A DNA stretch of 64,000 nt, from positions 18,559-82,558 of the forward strand of contig JBCDJN010000007.1 in assembly GCA_039414355.1 (NCBI GenBank), written 5' to 3'. The notes under the pieces are model-generated. The model was not told the origin of the DNA, did no database searches, and saw only the letters and a list, made by a program, of their open reading frames with translations. Below, piece after piece: positions 8,245-19,096 of the stretch; within the stretch, counting starts at the first letter, position 1, and every line of letters begins with the position of its first letter. A program made the translations under genes and the position numbers. The stretch comes from JBCCQL01 sp039414355. GTDB lineage: Bacteria > Planctomycetota > Planctomycetia > Pirellulales > Lacipirellulaceae.

Positions 8245-11214
8245 CTACGGCGTTAGCCACACCACCCGCCAGTTTTCGGGGTCGCCGGGGCGATGGCGGG
8301 CGGGCCAGTGAACCGGTGGTACCCCGGGCGTTCGCCGCGTCACGGCCACGGCCCAGGCTTCCGATCCGGTCTCGCCGGCTAGTTCCGCCTTGGCGATGGC
8401 GGCCTCAAAGGTCCACGCCTCGGCCGTTTCGCGTACGGCGACGTACCAGCGGGGGTCCCAGGGCTGCTCGCCCCAGCAGCGGTCGGCGGTCCATCCCCGC
8501 GAGTCGATCGCAAGCTCGTACTCGGTGGCGAAGTCGCGATCGGTGTCGATGGCGAAGACCACGCGGTCGTACGGCGTGAGGTCGCTGTCGCGGGTCCGCC
8601 CGCCAGCCGGCTTGGGGTAGAGCACGCCGGCCCGCTTGGTAACCCGCCCGGCCAGGTAGAAGTAGTCGGAATCGCTGGCGAGGTACGAGCGGGCGCCGTC
8701 GGGCCCGATGCCTTCCGACTGCCAACACGCGTCGTTGAGCTTGCCGTCGAGCAGGGGCGGCTCCTCGGCCCGCGTCGCCTCGACCATCGCAGCGGGCGGC
8801 GGAGTCGCCTTCCGGCCAGCGAGCCAAAGCTCCGCCTCAGCGGCCCGGCGCCACGGCTCGGGCATCGAGGCGCCGCCGAGCACGGCATGGGTCTTCTCGA
8901 CCCGCCCGACCTCGCCCGCCCGCGCCGCCGCGGCGGCAATCGTTCGCCGCAAACCGGGACGCGCGAACAGCGTCGGCCGGCTTTGTTCCAGGTAATCCGC
9001 CAACTGCAGGGCACGCTTGAGCCGGGTCTCTGAATCGAGCTGCGCCGACGACGGATCGCCCGCGTCAAAACCGGCAACGGCAACGCCATGCTCGGTTTGC
9101 TCCGGCGGCCGCGTTTGCTCCCGCGAATGGGCCGCGGTTCGCGTCGCCGCGTGGCCAACCTCAGCGCTGGCGTAGTAACGAACGACCCACTCCAGCGCGG
9201 AATCGGCGAGGGGGTGATCCGTGTACCGGACCAGCAGCAGGTAGAACGCGTCCGCCGCGCGCTGTGGCTGGCCCAGGCGGCGATATGAATTGGCCAAGCG
9301 GTGCAGGAGCTGGGCGCCGGCGTCTGCCGAGAGCCCGCTGGTCAGGTCGATGACCCTGCGCTGCCAGGCGCCGGAGTCGCTCGTCGCCGACGGCGCCGCG
9401 GCGAGCAGGTGCTGCACGGCACGGCGTCGGACGGCCAGTTCGCGGACTTCCACCAAACCGTTCGTTGCTTCCTTGGCCGGTGGTCGGCGGTAAGGACCAC
9501 CCGGCGGCAAGGCGATGCCGGCGAGCGGGTCTCGGCCGCTGGGCGGCGGGCCGCTGCGGACGGCGCCAAGCCGCCACGACACGGCCACCGGCGACGGCTC
9601 GGGCGACGCATGAAGCAGGCCGTTTCGATAACCAACCCACCCGGAAAGCGTCGCCCCCAGAGTGGGATGGTAGTTGCCCGTCGCCATCCGCCCGGTTGCG
9701 GGCTCTCCTTCGCGTGTGGCAAAGGCGACTCGCTTTGGCTGGTGCGGCGGCGGGAACACCAACTCATCAAGCTTCACCGACGGCGAATGGCCGGCGGCCG
9801 CCAATGCCTCTTCGACCAGTGTGCGAATCGTCGCCGCGCTGCTCGGCGAGCCGTCACGTGATTCTGGCGCGACGAATACGAGCTCGGGCCGCAACCGCAG
9901 CACGGCGAGGGCCAGGTTACGCGCGAGTAGCTCGGCGCCCGCGTCACCGGCGGCGATTGGTTCCACCACCGACGCCCCGGCACAGGTGGCCGCCTCGCGG
10001 AGGCGAGCGGTGGCTGACGCCGGCGACTCGCCCACCGGCGGCCGAAGTGTGTGCACCGCCATGCGGTAGCCCTCGGCGGCGCCCAGATTGGCGATCAGCT
10101 CCAGCGGCACGGCGGCGGGCGTCTCCGCCACCACCAGAACCGCCGCCCGGCGATCGCCGCCGCGTTGGGTCCGCCAGTTCTTGCCGCCATCGGTGGTCGA
10201 AACGATCGCGCCGAGATCGCCTACGGCCCAGCCGTTGCGTTCGTCGATGAACTCAATGTCGTTGAGCGCAGACGACACGCCAGTCGGCTGCACCTGCCAA
10301 GATTGGCCGCCGTCGGGCGACGCCAGTATCGCATTGCCCGGCGAGCCGGCGAGCCAAACCCACTGCCCGCGGGCGGCCACCGCCCGCCAGGGGAGTTCAT
10401 CGAACGGCGGCGGCAGCGGCGCGTCGAGCGAAACCCATCGCCGGCCGCCGTCTTTGCTGTGCATCACGCCGTCGCCGGCCGCCCAGAGTTCGCTGGGGGA
10501 CGCGAAGGCCACCGAGCAAACCCGCGACCGGCCGCGCGGCTGCTCCGTAGCGTGCAGGCTTGCTTTGCGTGCGCGCAGCAGGTTTCCCGCGCCGTTGAGA
10601 ACCACGCCGGACTCCGATGATCGCCAACGCGCCGTCAACCAGTGCTCGCCCGGCGACGGCCGGCTCTGGCGGTCGGCGATCGACATCGGCCGCCAGCCGC
10701 GGCCGCCATCGTCCGTCAAGAACACGCCGGCCGGCGCGAAGGCCGTGCACGCGCCCACGGCGACGCCACGACGCCGATCGAAGAACTGGACGTCGCGCAG
10801 CAACGGCAGCAGCGGCGCCGGCTGCCGGCGCCAGGTGTCACCGCCGTCGCTGGTCTTGAGCACCACCGCAAGCATGTCGTGGGTGTACGGGCGGACCTCG
10901 CCCCCCACGGCCCAGCCGTGCTGGTGATCGACAAACGAGACGGCATATAGCGGCGTCGCCAGTGGCGTGGTCAGTTGCCGCCAGTTCTGGCCGCCGTCGA
11001 CGGTCCGAAGAACTACGCCGCGGTCGCCCACGGCCCAGCCATGGCGTCGATCGACGAAGCAAACGTCGTGCAGCGTGGCGTCGGCGTCGAGCGCTTCGCT
11101 CGCGGTGGGCGCCCGCTCGCTGGAGGGACGGGCGGCAGCCGCGGACCGCGGCGCCAGCATCAGCAGGATCGCTGCAATCGAAGAAACAGGGAGCCGCGCG
11201 AAGAGCCGTGCCAT
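8245..11214 (-). CDS. Exported Ycf48/BNR beta-propeller protein with C-terminal CBM9-like domain
   Basis: About 989 residues. A signal peptide (MARLFARLPVSS through a hydrophobic run to ARSAAAA) opens the protein; the ATG at 11214 has GGAAG about 9 bases upstream, while ATG 11229 and TTG 11250 are alternatives. The first 350 residues repeat FxDxxxGWAVGxxGxxxxTxDGGxxW, the Asp-box/Ycf48-type propeller blade found in photosystem II assembly factors and bacterial relatives. A middle domain of unclear type (roughly residues 360-490, loosely like PIG-L deacetylases but without an HxDD motif) is followed by a helical repeat region. The last 190 residues (LLDGKLNDACWQ... to the end) look like a family 9 carbohydrate-binding/DOMON-type sandwich. 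A structural or binding role outside the cell is inferred. Confidence 0.75.
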   Translation of the reverse strand: MARLFARLPVSSIAAILLMLAPRSAAAARPSSERAPTASEALDADATLHDVCFVDRRHGWAVGDRGVVLRTVDGGQNWRQLTTPLATPLYAVSFVDHQHGWAVGGEVRPYTHDMLAVVLKTSDGGDTWRRQPAPLLPLLRDVQFFDRRRGVAVGACTAFAPAGVFLTDDGGRGWRPMSIADRQSRPSPGEHWLTARWRSSESGVVLNGAGNLLRARKASLHATEQPRGRSRVCSVAFASPSELWAAGDGVMHSKDGGRRWVSLDAPLPPPFDELPWRAVAARGQWVWLAGSPGNAILASPDGGQSWQVQPTGVSSALNDIEFIDERNGWAVGDLGAIVSTTDGGKNWRTQRGGDRRAAVLVVAETPAAVPLELIANLGAAEGYRMAVHTLRPPVGESPASATARLREAATCAGASVVEPIAAGDAGAELLARNLALAVLRLRPELVFVAPESRDGSPSSAATIRTLVEEALAAAGHSPSVKLDELVFPPPHQPKRVAFATREGEPATGRMATGNYHPTLGATLSGWVGYRNGLLHASPEPSPVAVSWRLGAVRSGPPPSGRDPLAGIALPPGGPYRRPPAKEATNGLVEVRELAVRRRAVQHLLAAAPSATSDSGAWQRRVIDLTSGLSADAGAQLLHRLANSYRRLGQPQRAADAFYLLLVRYTDHPLADSALEWVVRYYASAEVGHAATRTAAHSREQTRPPEQTEHGVAVAGFDAGDPSSAQLDSETRLKRALQLADYLEQSRPTLFARPGLRRTIAAAAARAGEVGRVEKTHAVLGGASMPEPWRRAAEAELWLAGRKATPPPAAMVEATRAEEPPLLDGKLNDACWQSEGIGPDGARSYLASDSDYFYLAGRVTKRAGVLYPKPAGGRTRDSDLTPYDRVVFAIDTDRDFATEYELAIDSRGWTADRCWGEQPWDPRWYVAVRETAEAWTFEAAIAKAELAGETGSEAWAVAVTRRTPGVPPVHWPARHRPGDPENWRVVWLTP

Positions 11215-11437
11215 GCGTGTCGCTTCCATGCGATGAGAGTGGCGTTGCAAGCCGCGATTGTACGGCGATCGCCCGTCCCGGACCTAGACGAAACACCCCC
11301 GGCCGCGGCGCGCGGCGCCAGCATGCCGGTTATGCCGGCTGGCAGGGATTGCCGGGCGGACTAGCCGCACCGCTCGCCACGCCTGACGGCCACGCCGGGG
11401 CTAGAGTTTTGTGCCTCCCTCAACCTGCCCAACGACT

Positions 11438-13021
11438 ATGCCATCCTCGACATCGCCCATCGACGTGCTGCTCGACCGGGCCGGCCCCCTCTGCAGCCCG
11501 CCGGGCGTCGCCTTGGAGGTCATCCGCCTCACCGCGGAAGACACCGTTGATGCGGCGGCGATCAAGTCCGCCATCGAGGCAGACCCCGCCCTCTCCGCCA
11601 AGCTGCTGCGGGTGGTCAACAGCTCGTTCTTCGGGCTCTCGGGCGAGGTGAGCAACCTCACGCAGGCGCTCGCGCTGCTGGGCGTTCGTCCGCTGAAGAT
11701 GCTGGTGCTGGGGTTCTCGCTGCCCAAAGGCCTGCTGGAAGGGCTCACCGCCGAGCAGCTCAAGGCGTTCTGGACGAAGGCGCTCACGCGGGCGATCGCC
11801 GCCCGGCGGATCGCCACCGATTGGTTCGGCGGCGTGGTGAGCGGCGACGACGCCTTCACCGCCGGCCTGTTGCGTGACCTGGGCGTGCTGGTGCTGATCC
11901 GCGAGGTGGGCGACCCGTATGTCAAGTTCCTCGAAGCCACCGGCGTGCTGAAGACGGAAGACAACACACCGCCGCCCGATCGGTGCGACCTTGAGCAGAA
12001 GACGCTGGGCTTTGACCACCTGCAACTCACGGCGGCCATGCTCGAGCGGTGGTCGCTTCCGCGGGAACTGGTCGGCTCCGCCACCACCGCGCCGGCGCCG
12101 CCGGCCGAGGTGTCGCCGCTGGCCGAGGTGGTGATCGAAGCCGAGCTGATCGCCAAGCTGCTCACCGGCCCGCACTACGACGCGCTGCTCGACCTCCTCG
12201 CCCGCGGCCCGCAGGCGTGCGGGCTGAGTGATCAGCAGGTGAGCGCCCTCGTCGAGGTGCTCGGCGAACAAGCCCGCTCGCTGGCGGACGCCATGCAGGC
12301 GCCGTTTGATGATGAGTTGGACTTCAACCAGATCCTCGCGACGGCACAAGCGCGCTTGGCGATGCTCGCCGCTTCGACCGCCAGCGACCAGACGGACGAT
12401 GAGATCGCCGAGGCGCTCATCGCCGAGTCGCACGATCTGCGGCTGGCGATGCGTGGGTTCTTGAAGGACGGCAAGGCGGTCCGCCCGCCGCAACCCAAGC
12501 GGCACGAGCGGACCGAAGCGGGCCACGCTCCCGCCAACGCCGGTCAACGCGTTGAGCTGACGGCAGCCATGCGGGAACGCGTGGCCAAAGCGGTGGACAA
12601 CCTCGCCGCGCGGTGCCGCGTTGACCGCGTCGAGCTGAGCGTCGCCATCGTGCACGGCGACGGGCTGGCGATTGTGGCGAGCGACCCGGCCACCACCCGG
12701 CGGCTGGACGCGGCCATCTCCGACGCCCGCATCTGCCTGACCGCCGGCCGGGCGGCGGTGCTCACGCTGTCTGCCGACCTGTTCGCGGTGCTCATGCCGG
12801 GCGTGGACCGGCGAGACGCGCTCGCCTTCTGCCACCGGTTGGCGTCGGCCCTGCGCGCGAACGACGACGCTCCGCCCGTTGAGATCCGGGCAGGCGTGGC
12901 CGTGGTGGCTCAAGTGCCCAACCGTTTCGAATCGACCGGCATGGTCGAGGGCGCGCTGCGTTGCCTGCAGACCGCGGGCGCCACGCCGGGCACGTGTGTG
13001 AAGAGCATCGAGGTCTTCTGA
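11438..13021 (+). CDS. HDOD-domain signalling protein with degenerate GGDEF-like C-terminus
   Basis: 527 residues from the ATG at 11438 (a GTG at 11411 is possible). Residues about 10-220 form an HDOD domain: PPGVALEVIRL, IEADPALSAKLLRVVNSSFFG and ALALLGVRPLKMLVLGF are its usual blocks. HDOD proteins are HD-superfamily-like regulatory modules that normally lack the metal-binding HD pair. The last 160 residues follow the pattern of a diguanylate cyclase (SADLFAVLMPGVDRRDALAF in the GGDEF position, and a final ALRCLQTAGATPGTCVKS), but the GGDEF residues themselves are replaced by SADLF. It is therefore probably catalytically inactive and may bind a partner or nucleotide. Confidence 0.8.
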   Translation: MPSSTSPIDVLLDRAGPLCSPPGVALEVIRLTAEDTVDAAAIKSAIEADPALSAKLLRVVNSSFFGLSGEVSNLTQALALLGVRPLKMLVLGFSLPKGLLEGLTAEQLKAFWTKALTRAIAARRIATDWFGGVVSGDDAFTAGLLRDLGVLVLIREVGDPYVKFLEATGVLKTEDNTPPPDRCDLEQKTLGFDHLQLTAAMLERWSLPRELVGSATTAPAPPAEVSPLAEVVIEAELIAKLLTGPHYDALLDLLARGPQACGLSDQQVSALVEVLGEQARSLADAMQAPFDDELDFNQILATAQARLAMLAASTASDQTDDEIAEALIAESHDLRLAMRGFLKDGKAVRPPQPKRHERTEAGHAPANAGQRVELTAAMRERVAKAVDNLAARCRVDRVELSVAIVHGDGLAIVASDPATTRRLDAAISDARICLTAGRAAVLTLSADLFAVLMPGVDRRDALAFCHRLASALRANDDAPPVEIRAGVAVVAQVPNRFESTGMVEGALRCLQTAGATPGTCVKSIEVF

Positions 13022-13104
13022 CCCTCGCTCAAGCCTCGGCGATCCGCTGCTTTGCAGATCGTCCGCCCCGCGGATTCGTCGCGGCAAACTGGTATTATGC
13101 CGCC

Positions 13105-14157
13105 ATGGATGAATCGGAACCCCACCCGCCAGCGGCTGACCAACCGAGCGCCGCTGAGCCGACCAAGCCAGCGGCCCCCGCGCCCACAGAGTCACGGATG
13201 CGTGAGCTTCGCGCCTCGGACATCGACTCGCGGTACGCCAACCGGCCTCGGCGACGCGCGGCTCAACGGGGACCGCTCCGCCGGCAGGTTCGGCTGCCGC
13301 TGATGTTGTTCCTTGCGACGTGCGCCTCAACGTTCTGGGTCGCCTGCGCGGAGTGGAACCCGGTGGAGCACATGGAGACCTGGGCGTCGATGTCCGCCGT
13401 GATCTCGGCCAACTGGCGGCAGGGGCTCACCTACATGGGCGCCGTGCTCGCCATCCTGCTGACGCACGAGATGGGGCACTTCCTGCTCACGCTCCGCCAC
13501 CGCATCCCGGCGAGCTACCCGCTCTGCATCCCGGTGCCGATCAACCCCATCGGCACCATGGGCGCCCTGATTGGCATGGAAGGGATGAAGGCCAACCGAA
13601 AAGAGATCTTCGACATCGGCCTCGCCGGACCGCTGGCGGGACTGGCCGTGGCGATCCCCGTGCTGTGGGTTGGGGTGAAGCAGCTCGACCTCAGCGGCGA
13701 GCCGGTGCCGGGCGAGGTGCTGCTGCACAACCCGCTGATCGTTCGGTGGATGATCGACTGGGCCCACACCGCGCCGTGGGCGAGCCAGGCCGACTGGATC
13801 GGCATCTCGCAGCTCAACGCTTGGTTCATGGCCGGCTGGGTCGGCATGTTTGTCACCGGACTCAACATGCTGCCCGTCAGCCAGCTCGACGGCGGCCACA
13901 CCGTGCACGGGCTCTTCGGCCGCGAGAGCGACAAGATCGCCCGGGCGTTTACCGTCGTCGCCATCGTCTACGTGGTCTACAACCTCGACCAAGCCGCCAT
14001 CTGGACGCTGATGCTCGTGCTGGTGATCCTGATGGGCATCCACCACCCGCCCACGGCGGACGACGACGTGGAGCTCGACCCCACGCGGTGGTGGATCGGC
14101 ATCGCCAGCCTCTCGATCCCGGTGCTCTGCTTCCCGCTGCTCGGCTTGCGGCAGTGA
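13105..14157 (+). CDS. Site-2 protease family (M50) membrane metallopeptidase
   Basis: 350 residues. A proline-rich cytosolic N-terminus of about 60 residues precedes several membrane helices. The zinc site is HEMGH at residues 121-125, with the third ligand D262 in the LDGGH motif after NMLP. These are the two signatures of the M50/S2P family, which cut substrates within the membrane. The spacing and the AxxxxPxPxNPxGTMG segment (residues 146-153) resemble the plant and cyanobacterial EGY-like subgroup. The ATG at 13105 is chosen because the open frame upstream overlaps the previous gene. No substrate is evident; the sigma factor downstream is a possible link only. Confidence 0.87.
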   Translation: MDESEPHPPAADQPSAAEPTKPAAPAPTESRMRELRASDIDSRYANRPRRRAAQRGPLRRQVRLPLMLFLATCASTFWVACAEWNPVEHMETWASMSAVISANWRQGLTYMGAVLAILLTHEMGHFLLTLRHRIPASYPLCIPVPINPIGTMGALIGMEGMKANRKEIFDIGLAGPLAGLAVAIPVLWVGVKQLDLSGEPVPGEVLLHNPLIVRWMIDWAHTAPWASQADWIGISQLNAWFMAGWVGMFVTGLNMLPVSQLDGGHTVHGLFGRESDKIARAFTVVAIVYVVYNLDQAAIWTLMLVLVILMGIHHPPTADDDVELDPTRWWIGIASLSIPVLCFPLLGLRQ

Positions 14158-14161
14158 ATCG

Positions 14162-14189
14162 ATTGCGGATTTCGGGTTGCGGATTACGG
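14162..14189. repeat. Degenerate tandem heptamer repeat
   Basis: Four successive 7-base units (ATTGCGG, ATTTCGG, GTTGCGG, ATTACGG) in the 95-base gap between the M50 protease and the sigma factor. The unit and orientation match the array at 6188-6215. Confidence 0.7.
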
Positions 14190-14252
14190 ATTTGACGCGG
14201 TCGATGGTTACGATAGTCGCCTCAAGACAGCAACCACTTCGGCGAGGGTGAC

Positions 14253-14921
14253 TTGGCGAGCGTGAACGACGATGCCGAACTCGCCCAGCGAATCGCCGCC
14301 GGCGATAGCAACGCGCTCGGCGAGGCGTTTGCGCTGCACAACGACCGTTTGCGACGCGGCGTGCTGTTCCGCATGGACCCGCGGCTGCGCGGCCGGGTCG
14401 ACGCCGACGACGTGCTGCAGGAGGCCTACTTACAAGCGGCCGATCGCGTCGATCACTTCGCCAAGCGACGCGAGGAGTCCGGCGAAGAGGGGGCGATGAG
14501 CCTCTTCGTTTGGCTGCGGCTGCTGGCGGCTCAAGCGCTGGTGGACGCCCATCGCCGCCACCTGGGCGCCAAGATGCGCGACGCCGGCCGGGAGGTCGCC
14601 CTGGGCGGGGCGCCATCGCCGGTGGCCACCAGCGTGTCGCTGGCCGGTTGCTTGCTGGGCAAACTTACTTCGCCCAGCCAAGCCGCCATGCGGGCCGAGC
14701 TGGAAACCAAGCTGCAAGACGCCCTCGCCGGGATGAGCGACCTGGATCAAGAAGTGATCGCCCTACGCCACTTCGAGCACCTGACCAACAGCGAAGTGGC
14801 CGAGGCGTTGGCGATCGAGTCCAAGGCTGCCAGCATCCGCTACGTCCGCGCGGTCAAGCGACTCAAAGAAGTGCTCGACACCACGCCCGGCTTTGCGGGG
14901 TTGGAGTCTCTGCTCAAGTAA
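14253..14921 (+). CDS. ECF-type RNA polymerase sigma factor
   Basis: 222 residues. Region 2 is present (LGEAFALHNDRLRRGVLFRMDP, then DADDVLQEAYLQAADRVDHF), and region 4 reads LSDLDQEVIALRHFEHLTNSEVAEAL-like with a helix-turn-helix ending in RAVKRLKEVL. This is the planctomycete ECF subgroup often paired with serine/threonine kinases. TTG at 14253 gives the best N-terminus; GTG at 14262 is an alternative. A GAGGG site lies just upstream. The kinase gene begins about 126 bases downstream on the same strand, a common arrangement in this phylum, suggesting that the kinase controls this or another sigma factor. Confidence 0.87.
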   Translation: MASVNDDAELAQRIAAGDSNALGEAFALHNDRLRRGVLFRMDPRLRGRVDADDVLQEAYLQAADRVDHFAKRREESGEEGAMSLFVWLRLLAAQALVDAHRRHLGAKMRDAGREVALGGAPSPVATSVSLAGCLLGKLTSPSQAAMRAELETKLQDALAGMSDLDQEVIALRHFEHLTNSEVAEALAIESKAASIRYVRAVKRLKEVLDTTPGFAGLESLLK

Positions 14922-14922
14922 G

Positions 14923-15047
14923 TTCACCGCCGAGAGCGCGGAGATCGCAGAGGTTTGCGCTTCGGGCTAGACTGAAGCGACGCGGTCACACGAATCCTTG
15001 GCGCCCCCTGTTTTCGACATGCCTCCGCGCCCTTTGCGACCTCTGCG

Positions 15048-15052
<5 letters not shown>
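14923..15052. repeat. Imperfect inverted repeat spanning the sigma-kinase gap
   Basis: Arms 14923-14953 (TTCACCGCCGAGAG...) and 15022-15052 (...CTCTGCGGTGAA) are imperfect reverse complements over 31 bases (roughly 70 percent). The right arm contains the GTG used as the kinase start codon. It fills nearly the whole intergenic space. Confidence 0.6.
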
Positions 15053-16955
<1,903 letters not shown>

Positions 16956-17045
16956 TCAGCCGGCCGCAAGCCGCCCGCTGCCAGCATGGCCGCCGAACGA
17001 TCGCCGCCTAGAGTCCGTAACAACAACGGACCCAAGGTAGCCACC

Positions 17046-17732
17046 ATGGAAGCGATCTCTCAGCCAAAGCCAGCACCAACCGGCGAGCGCGACGTGGTGG
17101 TGCTGGTGCACGGCCTCGCCTCGAGCCGGCTGCTGCTCATTCCGCTCGCCCGCCGACTGCGGAAGCGTGGCTTTGATACTCGGCTGTGGGGCTACTTCTC
17201 ATACGTTGGTTCGAATCGCAACTTCGGCAACGCGCTCGCGCGGAAGATTGCTCGCCTCGCCGAAGAGGGAACCTGGCCGCGGATCCACTTGGTGGTGCAC
17301 AGCATGGGATCGATCATCGCCCGCTGCGCGCTTGAGCAGGGGCTGCCCGACCGGCTCGGCAGAATCGTAATGATCGGCCCGCCCAACGGCGGTTCGCACA
17401 TGGCGACGCGGCTCCGATACATCCACCCGTGGTGCAACCCGATGCTGGAGCTGATGGACCGGCCCGATAGCTTCGTCAACCAGTTGCCGCCGCCGCCCGC
17501 GGAAGCGGAGATCGGCATCCTCGCTGCCGGCAAGGACAACGTGATCGACCTGCCGCGGACGCACCTCCCGGGCGAGCGCGACCACCGCGTGGTCGATAGC
17601 TGGCACACCGGCGTGCTGTGGCGCCGGGACACGGCCGACCTGGCGGCGGCCTTCTTGCGGAGCGGGTCGTTCTCCGGCGGAGCGGCCGCCCCGACCAGGC
17701 TTGCCAACCCAGCGACGGCGCCGGCGGGCTAG
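17046..17732 (+). CDS. Alpha/beta hydrolase (lipase-like)
   Basis: 228 residues from the ATG at 17046. The nucleophile elbow is VVHSMGS with S86, and the oxyanion strand VVLVHGLASS lies near residues 18-26. A GPPNGGSHMA segment after the nucleophile and an acid/His candidate near D-H-R-V-V-D-S-W-H (about residue 180) complete a plausible triad. The pattern resembles PGAP1-like or triacylglycerol lipase relatives that act on esters. There is no signal peptide, so it is probably cytosolic. It begins 90 bases after the kinase and ends 21 bases before the convergent pseudopilin. Confidence 0.8.
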   Translation: MEAISQPKPAPTGERDVVVLVHGLASSRLLLIPLARRLRKRGFDTRLWGYFSYVGSNRNFGNALARKIARLAEEGTWPRIHLVVHSMGSIIARCALEQGLPDRLGRIVMIGPPNGGSHMATRLRYIHPWCNPMLELMDRPDSFVNQLPPPPAEAEIGILAAGKDNVIDLPRTHLPGERDHRVVDSWHTGVLWRRDTADLAAAFLRSGSFSGGAAAPTRLANPATAPAG

Positions 17733-17753
17733 ACGCCGCGGGCGGACCGACGC

Positions 17754-18233
17754 CTACAACTCCGCCTCGGCCGCGTCCAAGTTGGTGTATGCGGCGTCGT
17801 TCACTTCGTTGTAGTAGTCGAGCGTCGCTCGGCGGCTGCCCTGCCACATTACTCGGGCACGAAACGAGCCGTTCGCCACGTTGTACCAGTAGGCGCCGGC
17901 GGCACTGTCGGTGAGGACCACCTTGTTGGGGTTCTCCTTCGCCGCATCGTTAACCCGCTGAACGGGATTCAGTCCCCACTTGTCCTGCGGGTGCGGCGGG
18001 ATCGTCTTCGCTTGAAACCACTCCGGGCGGATGTTCACCGGCGGCTGACCGTTGCGGCGGGCGGTCATCAGGTCGATCTGCAGTTGAATCGTCTCAACAT
18101 TCGACTGCAGCGTCGCCTTCTCGCCCTCGGCGGTCATGTCTTGGTACTTGCCCACGCCCACCGCGGCGAGGATGCCCATCACGAGCACCACCACGACGAG
18201 TTCGACCAGCGTGAAACCGGGCCTGCGTTGCAT
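17754..18233 (-). CDS. Type II secretion/pilin-like pseudopilin
   Basis: 159 residues. The prepilin signal is complete: MQRRPG followed by FTLVELVVVVLVMGILAAVG, so cleavage after G6 and methylation of F7 are expected, with E at +5. The rest resembles GspG/GspH-type minor pseudopilins, with a soluble C-terminal beta domain. It would be processed by a prepilin peptidase and assembled into a pseudopilus or type IV pilus-like fibre in the envelope. No assembly genes are nearby, so it is an orphan locus, as is common in planctomycetes. Confidence 0.82.
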   Translation of the reverse strand: MQRRPGFTLVELVVVVLVMGILAAVGVGKYQDMTAEGEKATLQSNVETIQLQIDLMTARRNGQPPVNIRPEWFQAKTIPPHPQDKWGLNPVQRVNDAAKENPNKVVLTDSAAGAYWYNVANGSFRARVMWQGSRRATLDYYNEVNDAAYTNLDAAEAEL

Positions 18234-18313
18234 ACCACAAAGCTAGCTCGCCGGCGCCGCGCGGCGGACACGGTGGGCGAACGCCCGTCTGACGCCTACA
18301 ACCGGCTGTGCCG

Positions 18314-19096
18314 ATGCGAACCGATTTTGCCGACCGCGACGACCTAATCGCCTACTGCCGGGAGCAGTTCCCCGAAGCGTCTGCCGTGAGCGACGCGGTC
18401 TCCCAAGAGTTCCCCGGCGGCGAGCGCGCCGCCGAGGCGCGGATGGCTACGGTCGATCCCGTCGCCTACGGCCGCACGCGCAACAGCTACGGCGGCGCCG
18501 TGACACGGCTCTCGCCCTACCTGCGGCACGGCGTGCTCGACCTGGCCGAGACCGTCCGCCGCGTGAAGGCGATGGCCGGCTCGCCCCACGCCGGGCAGAA
18601 GCTGATCCAAGAACTGGCGTGGCGCGACTACTGGCGGCGGGTCTTGGACGAGATCGGCGACGGCATCTGGGAAGACCAAGAAGCGTACAAGACCGGCTAC
18701 GAGCCGGAAGACTACGCCGACCAGTTGCCGGCCGACTTCCTCACCGGCGAAACCGGTATCGACTTTGTCGACGGCACGGTGCGGAAGCTTCACGAAACGG
18801 GCTACCTGCACAACCAAGCCCGGATGAAGATCGCCGCGTACGTCGTCCACTGGCGGCGCGTGAAGTGGCAGGCCGGCGCCCGGTGGATGCTCTCGCACCT
18901 GCTCGACGGCGACGTCGCATCCAACAACCTCTCGTGGCAATGGGTCGCCAGCACCTTCGCCGCCAAGCCGTACATCTTCAACCAAGAAAACCTGCAGAAA
19001 GCGACCGACGGCAAGTACCGCGGCGTCGATCGAACAACCGGCGAGTCCCCCTTCGCCGGCTCCTACGACGATCTGAACGCGAGGCTCTTCCGATGA
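18314..19096 (+). CDS. Photolyase/cryptochrome-like FAD-binding domain protein (stand-alone)
   Basis: 260 residues from the ATG at 18314 (GTG 18308 possible). This is the helical FAD-binding half of the photolyase/cryptochrome family. LSPYLRHGVLDL, QELAWRDYWRRV, LHETGYLHNQARMKIAAYVV and DGDVASNNLSWQWVASTF match the conserved FAD-cradling blocks, including the N-x-R and the DG-D-xASNxLxWQW stretch. The usual N-terminal alpha/beta domain is missing from this chain but is encoded by the next gene, whose ATG overlaps this stop codon (ATGA at 19093-19096). Repair of UV dimers or a light-sensing role is inferred. Confidence 0.85.
   Translation: MRTDFADRDDLIAYCREQFPEASAVSDAVSQEFPGGERAAEARMATVDPVAYGRTRNSYGGAVTRLSPYLRHGVLDLAETVRRVKAMAGSPHAGQKLIQELAWRDYWRRVLDEIGDGIWEDQEAYKTGYEPEDYADQLPADFLTGETGIDFVDGTVRKLHETGYLHNQARMKIAAYVVHWRRVKWQAGARWMLSHLLDGDVASNNLSWQWVASTFAAKPYIFNQENLQKATDGKYRGVDRTTGESPFAGSYDDLNARLFR

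Noticed and set aside
11420..13330. Long minus-strand frame antisense to the HDOD gene
   Set aside because: No recognisable motif, and the plus strand encodes a clear HDOD protein.
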